Source of the DNA: Bacteroidales bacterium UBA1217
Lineage (GTDB): Bacteria > Bacteroidota > Bacteroidia > Bacteroidales > P3
Direction: 5' to 3'
Assembly (NCBI GenBank): GCA_002309335.1
Contig: DBXH01000054.1
Coordinates: 1 to 7,364, forward strand
DNA: 7,364 bases
Shown here: positions 1 through 4,927 of the stretch, one piece after another
How positions within the stretch are numbered: position 1 is the first letter of the stretch
Layout of the letters: every line of letters begins with the position of its first letter
Translations under genes and position numbers: made by a program
The notes under the pieces: model-generated
Seen by the model: the letters and a program-made list of their open reading frames with translations, nothing else
Database searches by the model: none
Told to the model about the DNA's origin: nothing

Positions 1-130
1 CCTCTAGTAGAGGGGAGGGGAACGGAGAACGGAGAGTGCGACACACCCCGCCGCTGTGCGGCACCCCTCTAGTAGAGGGGAGGGTAACGGAGAACGGAGA
101 ACGGGACACACCCCGCCGCTGTTTTGCCAC
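1..130. repeat. Two tandem copies of a 65-bp GC-rich intergenic element
   Basis: Copy 1 (1-65) and copy 2 (66-130) align without gaps and are identical at 56 of 65 positions by eye. Each opens with a short palindrome, CCCCTCT-AGT-AGAGGGG (complete at 64-80 in copy 2), followed by a purine-rich AACGGAGAACGG stretch and then ACACACCCCGCCGCTGT. Copy 1 is cut by the window edge, so the array may continue to the left. There is no open reading frame of note. It looks like a dispersed non-coding repeat with hairpin potential. It is not a CRISPR: there are no unique spacers and the copies abut directly. Confidence 0.8.
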
Positions 131-168
131 GCACAAATCAGCTCTACGCGCTCCACAGGAGCTTGTAC

Positions 169-207
169 CCCCTCTCCGAGAGGGGAGGGAAACGGAGAAC
201 GAGAGAG
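169..207. repeat. Third, partial copy of the 65-bp element
   Basis: The palindrome CCCCTCT-CCG-AGAGGGG (169-185) is followed by GAGGGAAACGGAGAACG, which matches the first half of the two upstream copies. The ACACACCCCGCCGCTG half is missing. The 131-168 stretch between copies 2 and 3 is unrelated apart from a small hairpin, GCTCC-ACA-GGAGC (150-162). The loop of the palindrome differs (CCG instead of AGT) while both arms are kept, which suggests that the fold matters or that the copies arose from a folded element. Confidence 0.7.
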
Positions 208-257
208 GTCTTTGACATATTGAAGTATAGGTTTATTGGCTTGATGCTATAGGGCAA

Positions 258-303
258 CTGTTGTGTTGGATCTGCATTTCATCACATCAGATCGTCACAA
301 CAG
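258..303. promoter_or_regulatory. 46-bp inverted repeat just upstream of the queF promoter
   Basis: The outer arms CTGTTGTG (258-265) and CACAACAG (296-303) are perfect complements. The inner arms GATCTG (269-274) and CAGATC (288-293) are also perfect. An asymmetric internal bulge (3 nt against 2 nt) separates them, and the apical loop is 13 nt. The element is followed by seven A residues and ends 10 bp before the -7 box, so its right arm covers the place where a -33 element would sit. There is no T-tract after the stem on either strand, so an intrinsic terminator is unlikely. A protein-binding operator or a relic of a mobile repeat are the alternatives. Confidence 0.6.
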
Positions 304-313
304 AAAAAAAGTG

Positions 314-321
314 TATCTTTG
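314..321 (+). promoter_or_regulatory. Bacteroidota-type -7 box (TATCTTTG) for queF
   Basis: TATCTTTG is a perfect match to the Bacteroidota TAnnTTTG -7 consensus. It lies about 64 bp before the queF start codon and 18 bp before the first riboswitch base, so a start site near 326-330 would include the whole aptamer. No clear TTTG -33 element is visible; that region is occupied by the right arm of the 258-303 inverted repeat, which hints at activator or repressor involvement. Confidence 0.7.
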
Positions 322-339
322 CAGCGGAATTCATTAATC

Positions 340-374
340 AGGAGTGCTTGATAACCTCCTATAACAAAACAAGA
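340..374 (+). promoter_or_regulatory. preQ1 class I riboswitch in the queF leader
   Basis: P1 is formed by AGGAG (340-344) with CTCCT (356-360). The tail ATAACAAAACAAGA (361-374) contains the A-rich strand that packs into the P1 groove. Its CAAG (370-373) pairs with CTTG (347-350) in the loop to give the H-type pseudoknot. C355, immediately 5' of the second P1 strand, is at the position of the ligand-pairing cytosine in known preQ1-I aptamers. The layout closely follows the Thermoanaerobacter tengcongensis aptamer, which also has a TAACAAAACAAG tail. Only 10 nt separate the tail from the ATG at 385 and there is no room for a terminator, so control is most likely translational. The downstream gene makes the ligand preQ1. 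Confidence 0.92.
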
Positions 375-384
375 TAAATAAAAA

Positions 385-849
385 ATGAGTAGAGAAAACG
401 ACAATCTAAAGTCGCTCGGCAACAAGACAGAATACAAGAACGACTATTCACCTGAGCTTCTTGAAACTTTTGAGAACCAGCATCCGGGCAATGACTACTG
501 GGTGGAGCTGCTGTGCCCGGAATTCACCACGCTGTGCCCCATTACGGGTCAGCCGGATTTTGCCGAGATCCGCATACGTTACATCCCCAACCAGCGTATG
601 GTGGAGAGCAAGAGTTTGAAGCTCTATCTGTTCTCGTTCCGCAGCCACGGTGATTTCCACGAGGATTGTGTGAATATCATTATGAAGGACCTGATACGCT
701 TGATGGAACCTCGTTATATTGAGGTACTGGGTTTGTTCACCCCGCGCGGAGGTATTGCCATTCATCCGTTTGCCAACTATGGTGCGCCAGACACCAAGTA
801 TGAGGAGCTGGCATATCACAGGATGATGAATTACAAGCTAAACAATTAG
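385..849 (+). CDS. queF: NADPH-dependent 7-cyano-7-deazaguanine reductase QueF
   Basis: QueF reduces the nitrile of preQ0 to the aminomethyl group of preQ1 using two NADPH, in the cytosolic pathway to queuosine in tRNA. At 154 residues it is the short, unimodular type of the tunnelling (T-fold) family. The nitrile-attacking Cys51 lies in TTLCPITGQPDF, with the conserved Asp58 seven residues on. The family's signature E-S-K-S-x-K-x-Y (NADPH binding) is at 74-81, followed by SFRSHGDFHEDC with the conserved His92-Glu93. RYIEVLGLFTPRGG near 110-123 is also family-typical. The ATG at 385 is preceded by an A-rich leader without a Shine-Dalgarno sequence. The preQ1-I riboswitch directly upstream independently supports the assignment. 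The last 12 bp overlap the convergent DUF456 gene. Confidence 0.97.
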   Translation: MSRENDNLKSLGNKTEYKNDYSPELLETFENQHPGNDYWVELLCPEFTTLCPITGQPDFAEIRIRYIPNQRMVESKSLKLYLFSFRSHGDFHEDCVNIIMKDLIRLMEPRYIEVLGLFTPRGGIAIHPFANYGAPDTKYEELAYHRMMNYKLNN

Positions 850-1332
850 TTCGCGGACGACAAAGAATGCGGCGACGAGGGCGAAGGCGAGTTTGAGCCC
901 TGTGCCTGTGAGGAATCCGAGGAATGCACCCCAGGCGGCACGGAGTGCTGCGCGGCTCTGCTTGCCGTTGAGCAGTTCGCCGACCAAGGCTCCGACGAAG
1001 GGCCAGAAGATAACTCCGATAAGTCCCTGAGGCCCGAAGGGAAGTCCGACGATTGAGATTACGAGTCCGATGTTGCAGCCCCATACGCCGGCTTTGCTGC
1101 CTCCGTGATGCTTGGTGCTCCACGAGGGCACGATGTAGTCGAGAATGGTGATGACCAACGCTATGGCGGCTGTTATGAGCAGGAATGATGTGCTGAATTG
1201 TGCGGCGACACTAAGATGGATGAACAGCAAGCCGAGCCAGCTGAACGGCGGCCCCGCCAAGCCTGGCACCACAGAGCCTATGATGCCTACAAGGATCATC
1301 ACTACGGCCAGGATTATCAGTACGATGTTCAT
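838..1332 (-). CDS. DUF456 family integral membrane protein
   Basis: This is a 164-residue, very hydrophobic protein with about four to five membrane segments (roughly 2-22, 30-45, 48-67, 83-120 possibly as two, 133-160). Family features visible are an early V-V-P-G-L-A-G-P-P motif (21-29), a middle D-Y-x-V-P-S-W-S-T-K-x-x-G-G-S-K-A-G-x-W-G stretch (65-85) and the F-W-P-F-V-G-A-L-V-G-E-L segment (109-120). These fit DUF456, whose biochemical role is not known. Its ATG overlaps the stop of the upstream channel gene as ATGA, so it is translationally coupled to it. An SD-like AAAGGA also lies 8-9 nt before the start, which is unusual among its neighbours. It converges with queF and overlaps its 3' end by 12 bp, with no terminator visible between them. 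Confidence 0.85.
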   Translation of the reverse strand: MNIVLIILAVVMILVGIIGSVVPGLAGPPFSWLGLLFIHLSVAAQFSTSFLLITAAIALVITILDYIVPSWSTKHHGGSKAGVWGCNIGLVISIVGLPFGPQGLIGVIFWPFVGALVGELLNGKQSRAALRAAWGAFLGFLTGTGLKLAFALVAAFFVVRELIV

Positions 1333-3467
1333 AGGTTTGAGTTCCTTTCAGTTATTTTCAACAGCCAGGGGATATGTTCGACAATATCGATATCAATATT
1401 CTTGACGCCGTCAAGTTTGTCGTAGGGGCGTATGTCATGGTGGATGAAGACTCGTTTGTTATTCTTGAGCTCGTTTTTGTATTCTTCGTGCTGGTATTTG
1501 TCCTCGTTCTCTTTGGGTTTGCTGAATCCCATAAGAAGCTTCTCTACATTCCACCGGTTGTGTTCCATAACAGCAAGGACTTTCTTCTCGTCGTCGTTGA
1601 GCGCGACTTTGTCCTGAGATGTGTCGCTGCAGTTGAGTTGTCTCATTTTGCGCCGTGTTTCGAGCTTGATACCTAAGGAGTAGGCGCAATAGAGGTTGGA
1701 CCACTTGTCGGCAACTTTCAGTTCCTTCCATTTCTTTTTGGCATCGTCAAGGATGGTGTCGTCGGAAATAGCGTTCAGCAGGCTTTCGCTCTTCATCTTG
1801 TTGCCGTCGATGGTGTTGTAGAGGTAGTTGATCAGTTTGGCGCGTAAGAGCGAGATGTTGTCGGTGCTGAAGCCTGTGTCGGTCATTCCGAAGGGGTAGA
1901 TGTTGGCGTAGCGTCCGTGGCGCTGTTCTTTGATGAGGTTGCCGTTTTCGACGATGCAGTAGGGCTTGCAGAAGGCTCGGTCCTGTGTGCGCAGGTTGGT
2001 GACAAAGTTGTCGGAGCGGTCTTGGCGGATAAAGACGGGCACATCGTTGAAATAGATGTCGTCGGGGAGGTTCATACCTATGGTAAAGTTGTCCTTCTGG
2101 TTCTTCATAGCTATGAATATCGACAGCGACTGGCTCTTGTCTTTGGCATATTCGCAGAGCAGATCCTGAACTTTTTTCGAGTAGATGTCGCCCTTGATGA
2201 AATGGAACTCCACATCGAGGAAGCCGCGTTCGTCGCTGGGGTTGACGTGGACTGGTTCTGGTTTTCGGGAGAGATCCATATAGTGCGGCGGCTCGACATT
2301 GAAGAAATGGTGGTTGCGGGTGATGAACTGATCCATTTCCTTGTCGGCGTTCTCTTCGATGAAAGTGATACGGGTCTTGCGCATCTCGCCGTTCTGTTTG
2401 ACGGGGAAGTGCAGTATTTGCGCGGCCTCCATTGCCATAGCCACGGCGCAGTTGGTGGTGCCGACAAAGACAAGGTGGGCGTAGCGTTCTTCGCCGTCGT
2501 CCTCGCGCAGCATCGAAGGATAGAGGTGGTTGTTACTTTCGTCGCTTTTGTTTTTGTAGCAACGGTTGACAAAAATCTGCTTAGCCCATCCTGAGTAGAA
2601 GTTGTAGGGGACAAACTCGATGCCGAGTTCTTTGACTTTGGCGAAGATCTCGGTGGTTTTGAAGGCGGTGTAAGTGTCGAGGTCCTCGAAGACGCAGGTG
2701 ATGCGATTAGGCAGAGGCGTTGTGCTGCCCGCTTTCTGCGGCAGTTTGCTGAGATAGTCGCAGATGCTGTCGACATTTTCGACGTTCATAGCATCGTGTG
2801 TCTCTTTGGTGCGCCAGCCGACGATGAAGATTTCCTTGGCTGATTCAAGATGGATTTTGTCGTAGCATTCGGGCATAGTCCTGTGTCCGAAGTTGATTAT
2901 GATATGATCCATCTTCGCGCTTGAGAGCGAACGGTTGAGCCATTTGCGGATTGTCTCTGATTCGATGGAGGAGAGAATAAGGATGTAGGCATCTTTGTTT
3001 TTCGAGAATATTTCCTCGATTATCGCGGGCACCATATCATCGTATCCCATAATGATATAATGACCTGATTTCAGGTAGAATATCTTGCCGCTGCGATGGT
3101 CTTCAACACGGCGGCTGATGGTGTTGGTGATGACCGAGATTATCATTCCGAAGATGATTAATCCCATTATGAAGGTTATGCTGCTGGCTGTCAGCATCCA
3201 GCTATTGTTGTAGGCTAATGCACCTTCGTTGATATACAGGTTGTTGAGAGCGTTGGTGTCGATGAGTAGATAGAGCGGCAGTAGCCATTTGCTCAGATGC
3301 TTAGCGTCGCAGAATGTCTCCCAGTCGCTACCTGAAAGTGTAAGCATCAGGAAGGAGAGTATAAATGCCAGAAGCATCAATACAAGCAGGATGCCTGTTT
3401 GTTTCAACAAGCTGGATGACAGGGCCCTGTCGAACAGCAGCACCCATTTCCTCTGTTTTGCATTCAT
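1329..3467 (-). CDS. CASTOR/POLLUX-like channel protein with two RCK-like domains and a C-terminal RyR domain
   Basis: This is a 712-residue membrane protein. The N-terminus has TM1 (about 23-44), a pore-loop-like stretch WLLPLYLLIDTNALNN (61-76) and TM2 (about 92-115). TM2 runs into G-L-I-I-F-G-M-I-I-S-V-I-T-N-T-I-S-R-R-V-E-D, very like the inner helix and exit of plant CASTOR/POLLUX (DMI1) channels. A first Rossmann/RCK-like domain (about 134-300) opens with HYIIMGYDDMV, matching the CASTOR-type G-W-S-D-K turn rather than a classic GxGxxG. A second Rossmann-like domain (about 328-500) opens with HLVFVGTTNCAVA. The C-terminus (about 625-703) is a RyR (ryanodine-receptor repeat) domain, with the H-N-R-W helix (636-639) and H-H-D-I-R-P-Y-D-K-L-D (676-686). 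It lacks a TVGYG potassium filter, so ion selectivity cannot be stated. A ligand- or nucleotide-gated channel is inferred. The ATG at 3467 overlaps the previous stop as ATGA and has no SD, so it depends on coupling. Confidence 0.82.
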   Translation of the reverse strand: MNAKQRKWVLLFDRALSSSLLKQTGILLVLMLLAFILSFLMLTLSGSDWETFCDAKHLSKWLLPLYLLIDTNALNNLYINEGALAYNNSWMLTASSITFIMGLIIFGMIISVITNTISRRVEDHRSGKIFYLKSGHYIIMGYDDMVPAIIEEIFSKNKDAYILILSSIESETIRKWLNRSLSSAKMDHIIINFGHRTMPECYDKIHLESAKEIFIVGWRTKETHDAMNVENVDSICDYLSKLPQKAGSTTPLPNRITCVFEDLDTYTAFKTTEIFAKVKELGIEFVPYNFYSGWAKQIFVNRCYKNKSDESNNHLYPSMLREDDGEERYAHLVFVGTTNCAVAMAMEAAQILHFPVKQNGEMRKTRITFIEENADKEMDQFITRNHHFFNVEPPHYMDLSRKPEPVHVNPSDERGFLDVEFHFIKGDIYSKKVQDLLCEYAKDKSQSLSIFIAMKNQKDNFTIGMNLPDDIYFNDVPVFIRQDRSDNFVTNLRTQDRAFCKPYCIVENGNLIKEQRHGRYANIYPFGMTDTGFSTDNISLLRAKLINYLYNTIDGNKMKSESLLNAISDDTILDDAKKKWKELKVADKWSNLYCAYSLGIKLETRRKMRQLNCSDTSQDKVALNDDEKKVLAVMEHNRWNVEKLLMGFSKPKENEDKYQHEEYKNELKNNKRVFIHHDIRPYDKLDGVKNIDIDIVEHIPWLLKITERNSNL
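1341..1349 (-). promoter_or_regulatory. SD-like ribosome binding site before the DUF456 gene
   Basis: On the minus strand GAAAGGAAC sits 8 nt upstream of the ATG at 1332-1330 and inside the end of the preceding gene. Most other starts here have no purine-rich SD, so this site may allow independent loading of ribosomes on the last gene of the operon in addition to coupling through the ATGA overlap. Confidence 0.45.
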
Positions 3468-3757
3468 TGGTTCTGGGTATTAGTCTGCTCTTCTTTAGCT
3501 TTTTCGGCTTTGTCTTCTTTGTCCCACTTTCTTTGCCGTTCTTTGTCCTCTAATTCCCATTTTCTTTGTCGTTCCTTGTCCTCTAATTCCCAGTTGTGCT
3601 TGTCGATTCTCTCTTGTTCTGTTTTTTTCAGAGCGGTTTTTTTATAGTTCCAAATCAGAAGCATACCGATGATGCATACCAATGCGATAGCGGTGCAAAT
3701 GGTTGCTGTGATGCAGATTGCGGGTTCGTTGCAAAAAAGAATAATCAATTGTTTCAT
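3464..3757 (-). CDS. Small single-pass membrane protein with an 11-residue-repeat coiled coil
   Basis: This is a 97-residue protein of no family I recognise. A single hydrophobic helix spans about 13-36 and is followed by W-N-Y-K-K, so the charged C-terminus is probably cytosolic by the positive-inside rule. Residues 42-90 are almost entirely charged and predicted helical. They contain WELEDKERQRK twice (56-66, 67-77) and the degenerate WDKEDKAEKAK (78-88). An 11-residue period is a hendecad, typical of a slightly right-handed or straight coiled coil, here with Trp at the repeating core-like position. It is the first gene of the operon and its stop overlaps the channel start by 4 bases, so a stoichiometric partner or oligomerising subunit of the channel is a reasonable inference. 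The start at 3757 lies about 75 nt after the predicted transcription start and lacks an SD. Confidence 0.8.
   Translation of the reverse strand: MKQLIILFCNEPAICITATICTAIALVCIIGMLLIWNYKKTALKKTEQERIDKHNWELEDKERQRKWELEDKERQRKWDKEDKAEKAKEEQTNTQNQ
3494..3592 (-). repeat. 33-bp tandem repeat encoding the 11-residue coiled-coil units
   Basis: Copies lie at 3560-3592, 3527-3559 and, degenerate, at 3494-3526. The first two differ at only 3 of 33 bases and encode identical peptides, while the third encodes W-D-K-E-D-K-A-E-K-A-K. The near identity of copies 1 and 2 points to recent duplication, so copy number could vary between strains without breaking the frame. Confidence 0.85.
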
Positions 3758-3838
3758 ATCTTAGATGTTTGTATTTTTATAATAATCATTTGTTTAATAT
3801 GTTTGTATGCTTACTATGGGAGTTGATGGAAATCGGTA

Positions 3839-3868
3839 CAAAGATACGAAAAAAAATTGATTCACAAA
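3839..3868 (-). promoter_or_regulatory. Promoter of the channel/RyR operon
   Basis: On the minus strand TATCTTTG (3846-3839) is a perfect Bacteroidota -7 box. TTTG (3868-3865) lies 18 bp upstream of it, close to the usual -33 spacing. A start site near 3832 would give a leader of about 75 nt. The -33 element lies inside the stem of the terminator of the preceding lipoprotein unit. Confidence 0.75.
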
Positions 3869-3894
3869 AACAATGCTGTTTTTTGAATCAATTT
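3849..3894 (-). terminator. AT-rich intrinsic terminator after the lipoprotein genes
   Basis: AAATTGATTCA (3854-3864) and TGAATCAATTT (3884-3894) are perfect complements. The stem continues inside with AAAAACA (3866-3872) and TGTTTTT (3877-3883), leaving one bulged C and a 4-nt ATGC loop, about 18 bp in all. On the minus strand the stem runs into eight T residues (3856-3849), the form of an intrinsic terminator. On the plus strand the run precedes the stem as A residues, so it would not terminate that way. It closes the transcript of the gene ending at 3957. Confidence 0.75.
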
Positions 3895-3932
3895 GGCTGG
3901 ATTAAGCAAGGGGGATAAATAGTGTGTCGGAG

Positions 3933-3948
3933 TGCGGGAACCGCCGCA
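3933..3948 (-). other. Short GC hairpin just after the 3957 stop codon
   Basis: TGCGG (3933-3937) and CCGCA (3944-3948) can pair, with an alternative GCGG-GAA-CCGC pairing at 3934-3944. It lies 9 nt past the lipoprotein stop and has no T-tract, so it is not a terminator by itself. It might protect the mRNA 3' end, or mean nothing. Confidence 0.3.
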
Positions 3949-3956
3949 ACGGAGGA

Positions 3957-4436
3957 TTATTCCTTTGCTTTTTCGAAGGGGAGCATTTCTCCCGGTTCGT
4001 GTTGGGTGGTGTCTGTGGTAATGTCGGAAGAACTTTCAGTGATGGTTTCTGGAATGGATAGGGGTACATCTACAAGCCATTGTCCCTCTTCGCGGATTAG
4101 GCAGATTGAGTTCGTCAGTGTCTTTAATGGTGTCGTTTTTGTATAGAACACCCAGGCTGTGTCCGTGTCGCGAAGAATGCTGTCAATCTTTATTTCCGCA
4201 GGTGAGTTCGACTTGATGTAGTTTGTGTCTGTCAATGGCATAATGATTTCAGACATAAATTTAAGTGTTGTCTCACGGGTTTCTTTTGTGGCGTAAGGGT
4301 AGGCCTCTTCGATGCGGTAGTTTCCGGTTGCGTCAAGGTAGCCTTCAGCGGCCTTAAGTATTTGTTTCTTGTCGCTGTTGCAACTGACGAGAGTCAGTAG
4401 TGCGATGGTGGTGAGTGTTAGTTTAAAGATTTTCAT
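3957..4436 (-). CDS. Putative lipoprotein with an NTF2-like (DUF4878-type) body
   Basis: This is a 159-residue protein with a lipoprotein signal peptide: basic MKIFK, hydrophobic 6-17, lipobox L-V-S-C with lipidated Cys19. Residues 24-130 look like the small NTF2-like/DUF4878 lipoproteins common in Bacteroidota. A first helix with A-A-x-G-Y-L-D-A-x-G-N-Y (29-40) is followed by helices and then strands containing D-T-A-W-V-F-Y-T-K (92-100) and R-E-E-G-Q-W-L-V-D-V-P-L-S (115-127), where the E-x-G-x-W-x-V-D pattern is typical of the fold. This is fold recognition by eye, not a firm family call. The tail (131-159) is Ser/Thr/Asp/Glu-rich and probably disordered. No function can be assigned. It is the last gene of the lipoprotein unit, and the 71-bp gap before it contains a hairpin that may reduce its expression. 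Confidence 0.75.
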   Translation of the reverse strand: MKIFKLTLTTIALLTLVSCNSDKKQILKAAEGYLDATGNYRIEEAYPYATKETRETTLKFMSEIIMPLTDTNYIKSNSPAEIKIDSILRDTDTAWVFYTKTTPLKTLTNSICLIREEGQWLVDVPLSIPETITESSSDITTDTTQHEPGEMLPFEKAKE

Positions 4437-4451
4437 TTTTGCTTTTTGTAA

Positions 4452-4488
4452 TAAATAAGGAGCCCGGACCCAAGTCAGAGCTCCTTAT
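4452..4488 (-). terminator. Hairpin between two lipoprotein genes, possible terminator or attenuator
   Basis: ATAAGGAGC (4455-4463) and GCTCCTTAT (4480-4488) form a perfect 9-bp stem with a 16-nt loop. On the minus strand the stem is followed by TTATT, a short and interrupted U-tract, so termination would be partial. The next start codon is only about 20 nt downstream, with no separate promoter except a weak TAAATTTC at 4496-4489 (7 of 8 to TAnnTTTG). Partial termination or RNA processing would set a lower level for the downstream lipoprotein. Confidence 0.6.
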
Positions 4489-4507
4489 GAAATTTAGGAA
4501 GAATAGA

Positions 4508-4906
4508 TTAGTTCTTCTTCAGGCCAAATGAACCACTGTTGTTGCCGGTATTGTTAAGGTTTTTGTCGGCAGCGGTGGGAGCGTTATTGCTCTTGTTGGG
4601 GTTCTTGTTGGTGGCACCGAAAGAACCACTCTTGTTACCGCCAGCGTTGTCAAGATTCTGATCGGCAGCGGTCGGTTTTTTCGTTTCCTGTTTCTTTGCA
4701 GGTTTCTTGGTGGTTTTGGCAGGAGTCTCAACTACCGGCTCTTCAGCTATGGTGTCGACCACAGGAGTGGTGTCCTCTACCATTTCTTCAACGGCGGGAG
4801 TGTCGATAGCGGTAGTATCCTCGGTTGCCTCGGGAGCGTTGTTGCAAGCAACAGCGACCATCATAGATATGGCTGCAATAGCCAATAATTTAAAAGTCTT
4901 TTTCAT
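4508..4906 (-). CDS. Low-complexity putative lipoprotein with a duplicated motif
   Basis: This is a 132-residue protein. The signal peptide is MKK plus a hydrophobic 6-18, with lipobox V-A-C at the lipidated Cys21. The mature chain has two low-complexity parts. An acidic Thr/Glu/Pro/Val-rich stretch (24-63) and a Lys/Thr linker (64-77) look like an extended tether. They are followed by two copies of PTAAD(Q/K)NL(D/N)N…SGSFG at 78-97 and 110-128. The chain ends soon after the second copy. I recognise no family. A cell-envelope spacer or peptidoglycan-interacting tether is only a guess from composition. It starts 21 bp after the preceding lipoprotein gene and is probably cotranscribed with it. 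A hairpin follows its stop. Confidence 0.78.
   Translation of the reverse strand: MKKTFKLLAIAAISMMVAVACNNAPEATEDTTAIDTPAVEEMVEDTTPVVDTIAEEPVVETPAKTTKKPAKKQETKKPTAADQNLDNAGGNKSGSFGATNKNPNKSNNAPTAADKNLNNTGNNSGSFGLKKN
4523..4675 (-). repeat. Two copies of a Gly/Asn/Ser-rich coding repeat
   Basis: Segments 4616-4675 and 4523-4579 encode the motif P-T-A-A-D-x-N-L-x-N…S-G-S-F-G twice, separated by A-T-N-K-N-P-N-K-S-N-N-A. The second copy has lost one residue in the Gly/Asn run. The arrangement suggests internal duplication at the C-terminus of the lipoprotein. Confidence 0.75.
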
Positions 4907-4927
4907 TTTTCTTCTTCTGTTAGAATG

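Noticed and set aside
1..207. CRISPR-like array
   Set aside because: The repeated unit is 65 bp with directly abutting, diverged copies and no unique spacers of constant length. No cas gene is nearby.
211..240. TTGACA (212-217) as an E. coli-type -35 box
   Set aside because: No TATAAT-like element lies at 16-18 bp and the window otherwise uses the TAnnTTTG type. The perfect TATCTTTG at 314-321 is better placed for queF.
258..310. Intrinsic terminator at the inverted repeat before queF
   Set aside because: The homopolymer run after the stem is A on the plus strand, and the minus strand has no T-tract after the stem, so neither direction has the needed form.
448..819. Minus-strand open frame opposite queF
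   Set aside because: It is the antisense of a certain gene, with no family motifs and no leader signals.
1917..2594. Plus-strand open frame of 225 codons opposite the channel gene
   Set aside because: It lies wholly inside the antisense of a well-supported gene with recognisable domains. Its Val/Ala/Asp/Glu-rich peptide is what the complement of a gene with biased third positions gives, and it has no promoter, RBS or recognisable motif.
2111..2776. Minus-strand open frame of 221 codons inside the channel gene
   Set aside because: The peptide is a Ser/Thr/Arg-rich low-complexity string typical of a shifted frame of a real gene. It overlaps the RCK-like domains of the channel protein completely.
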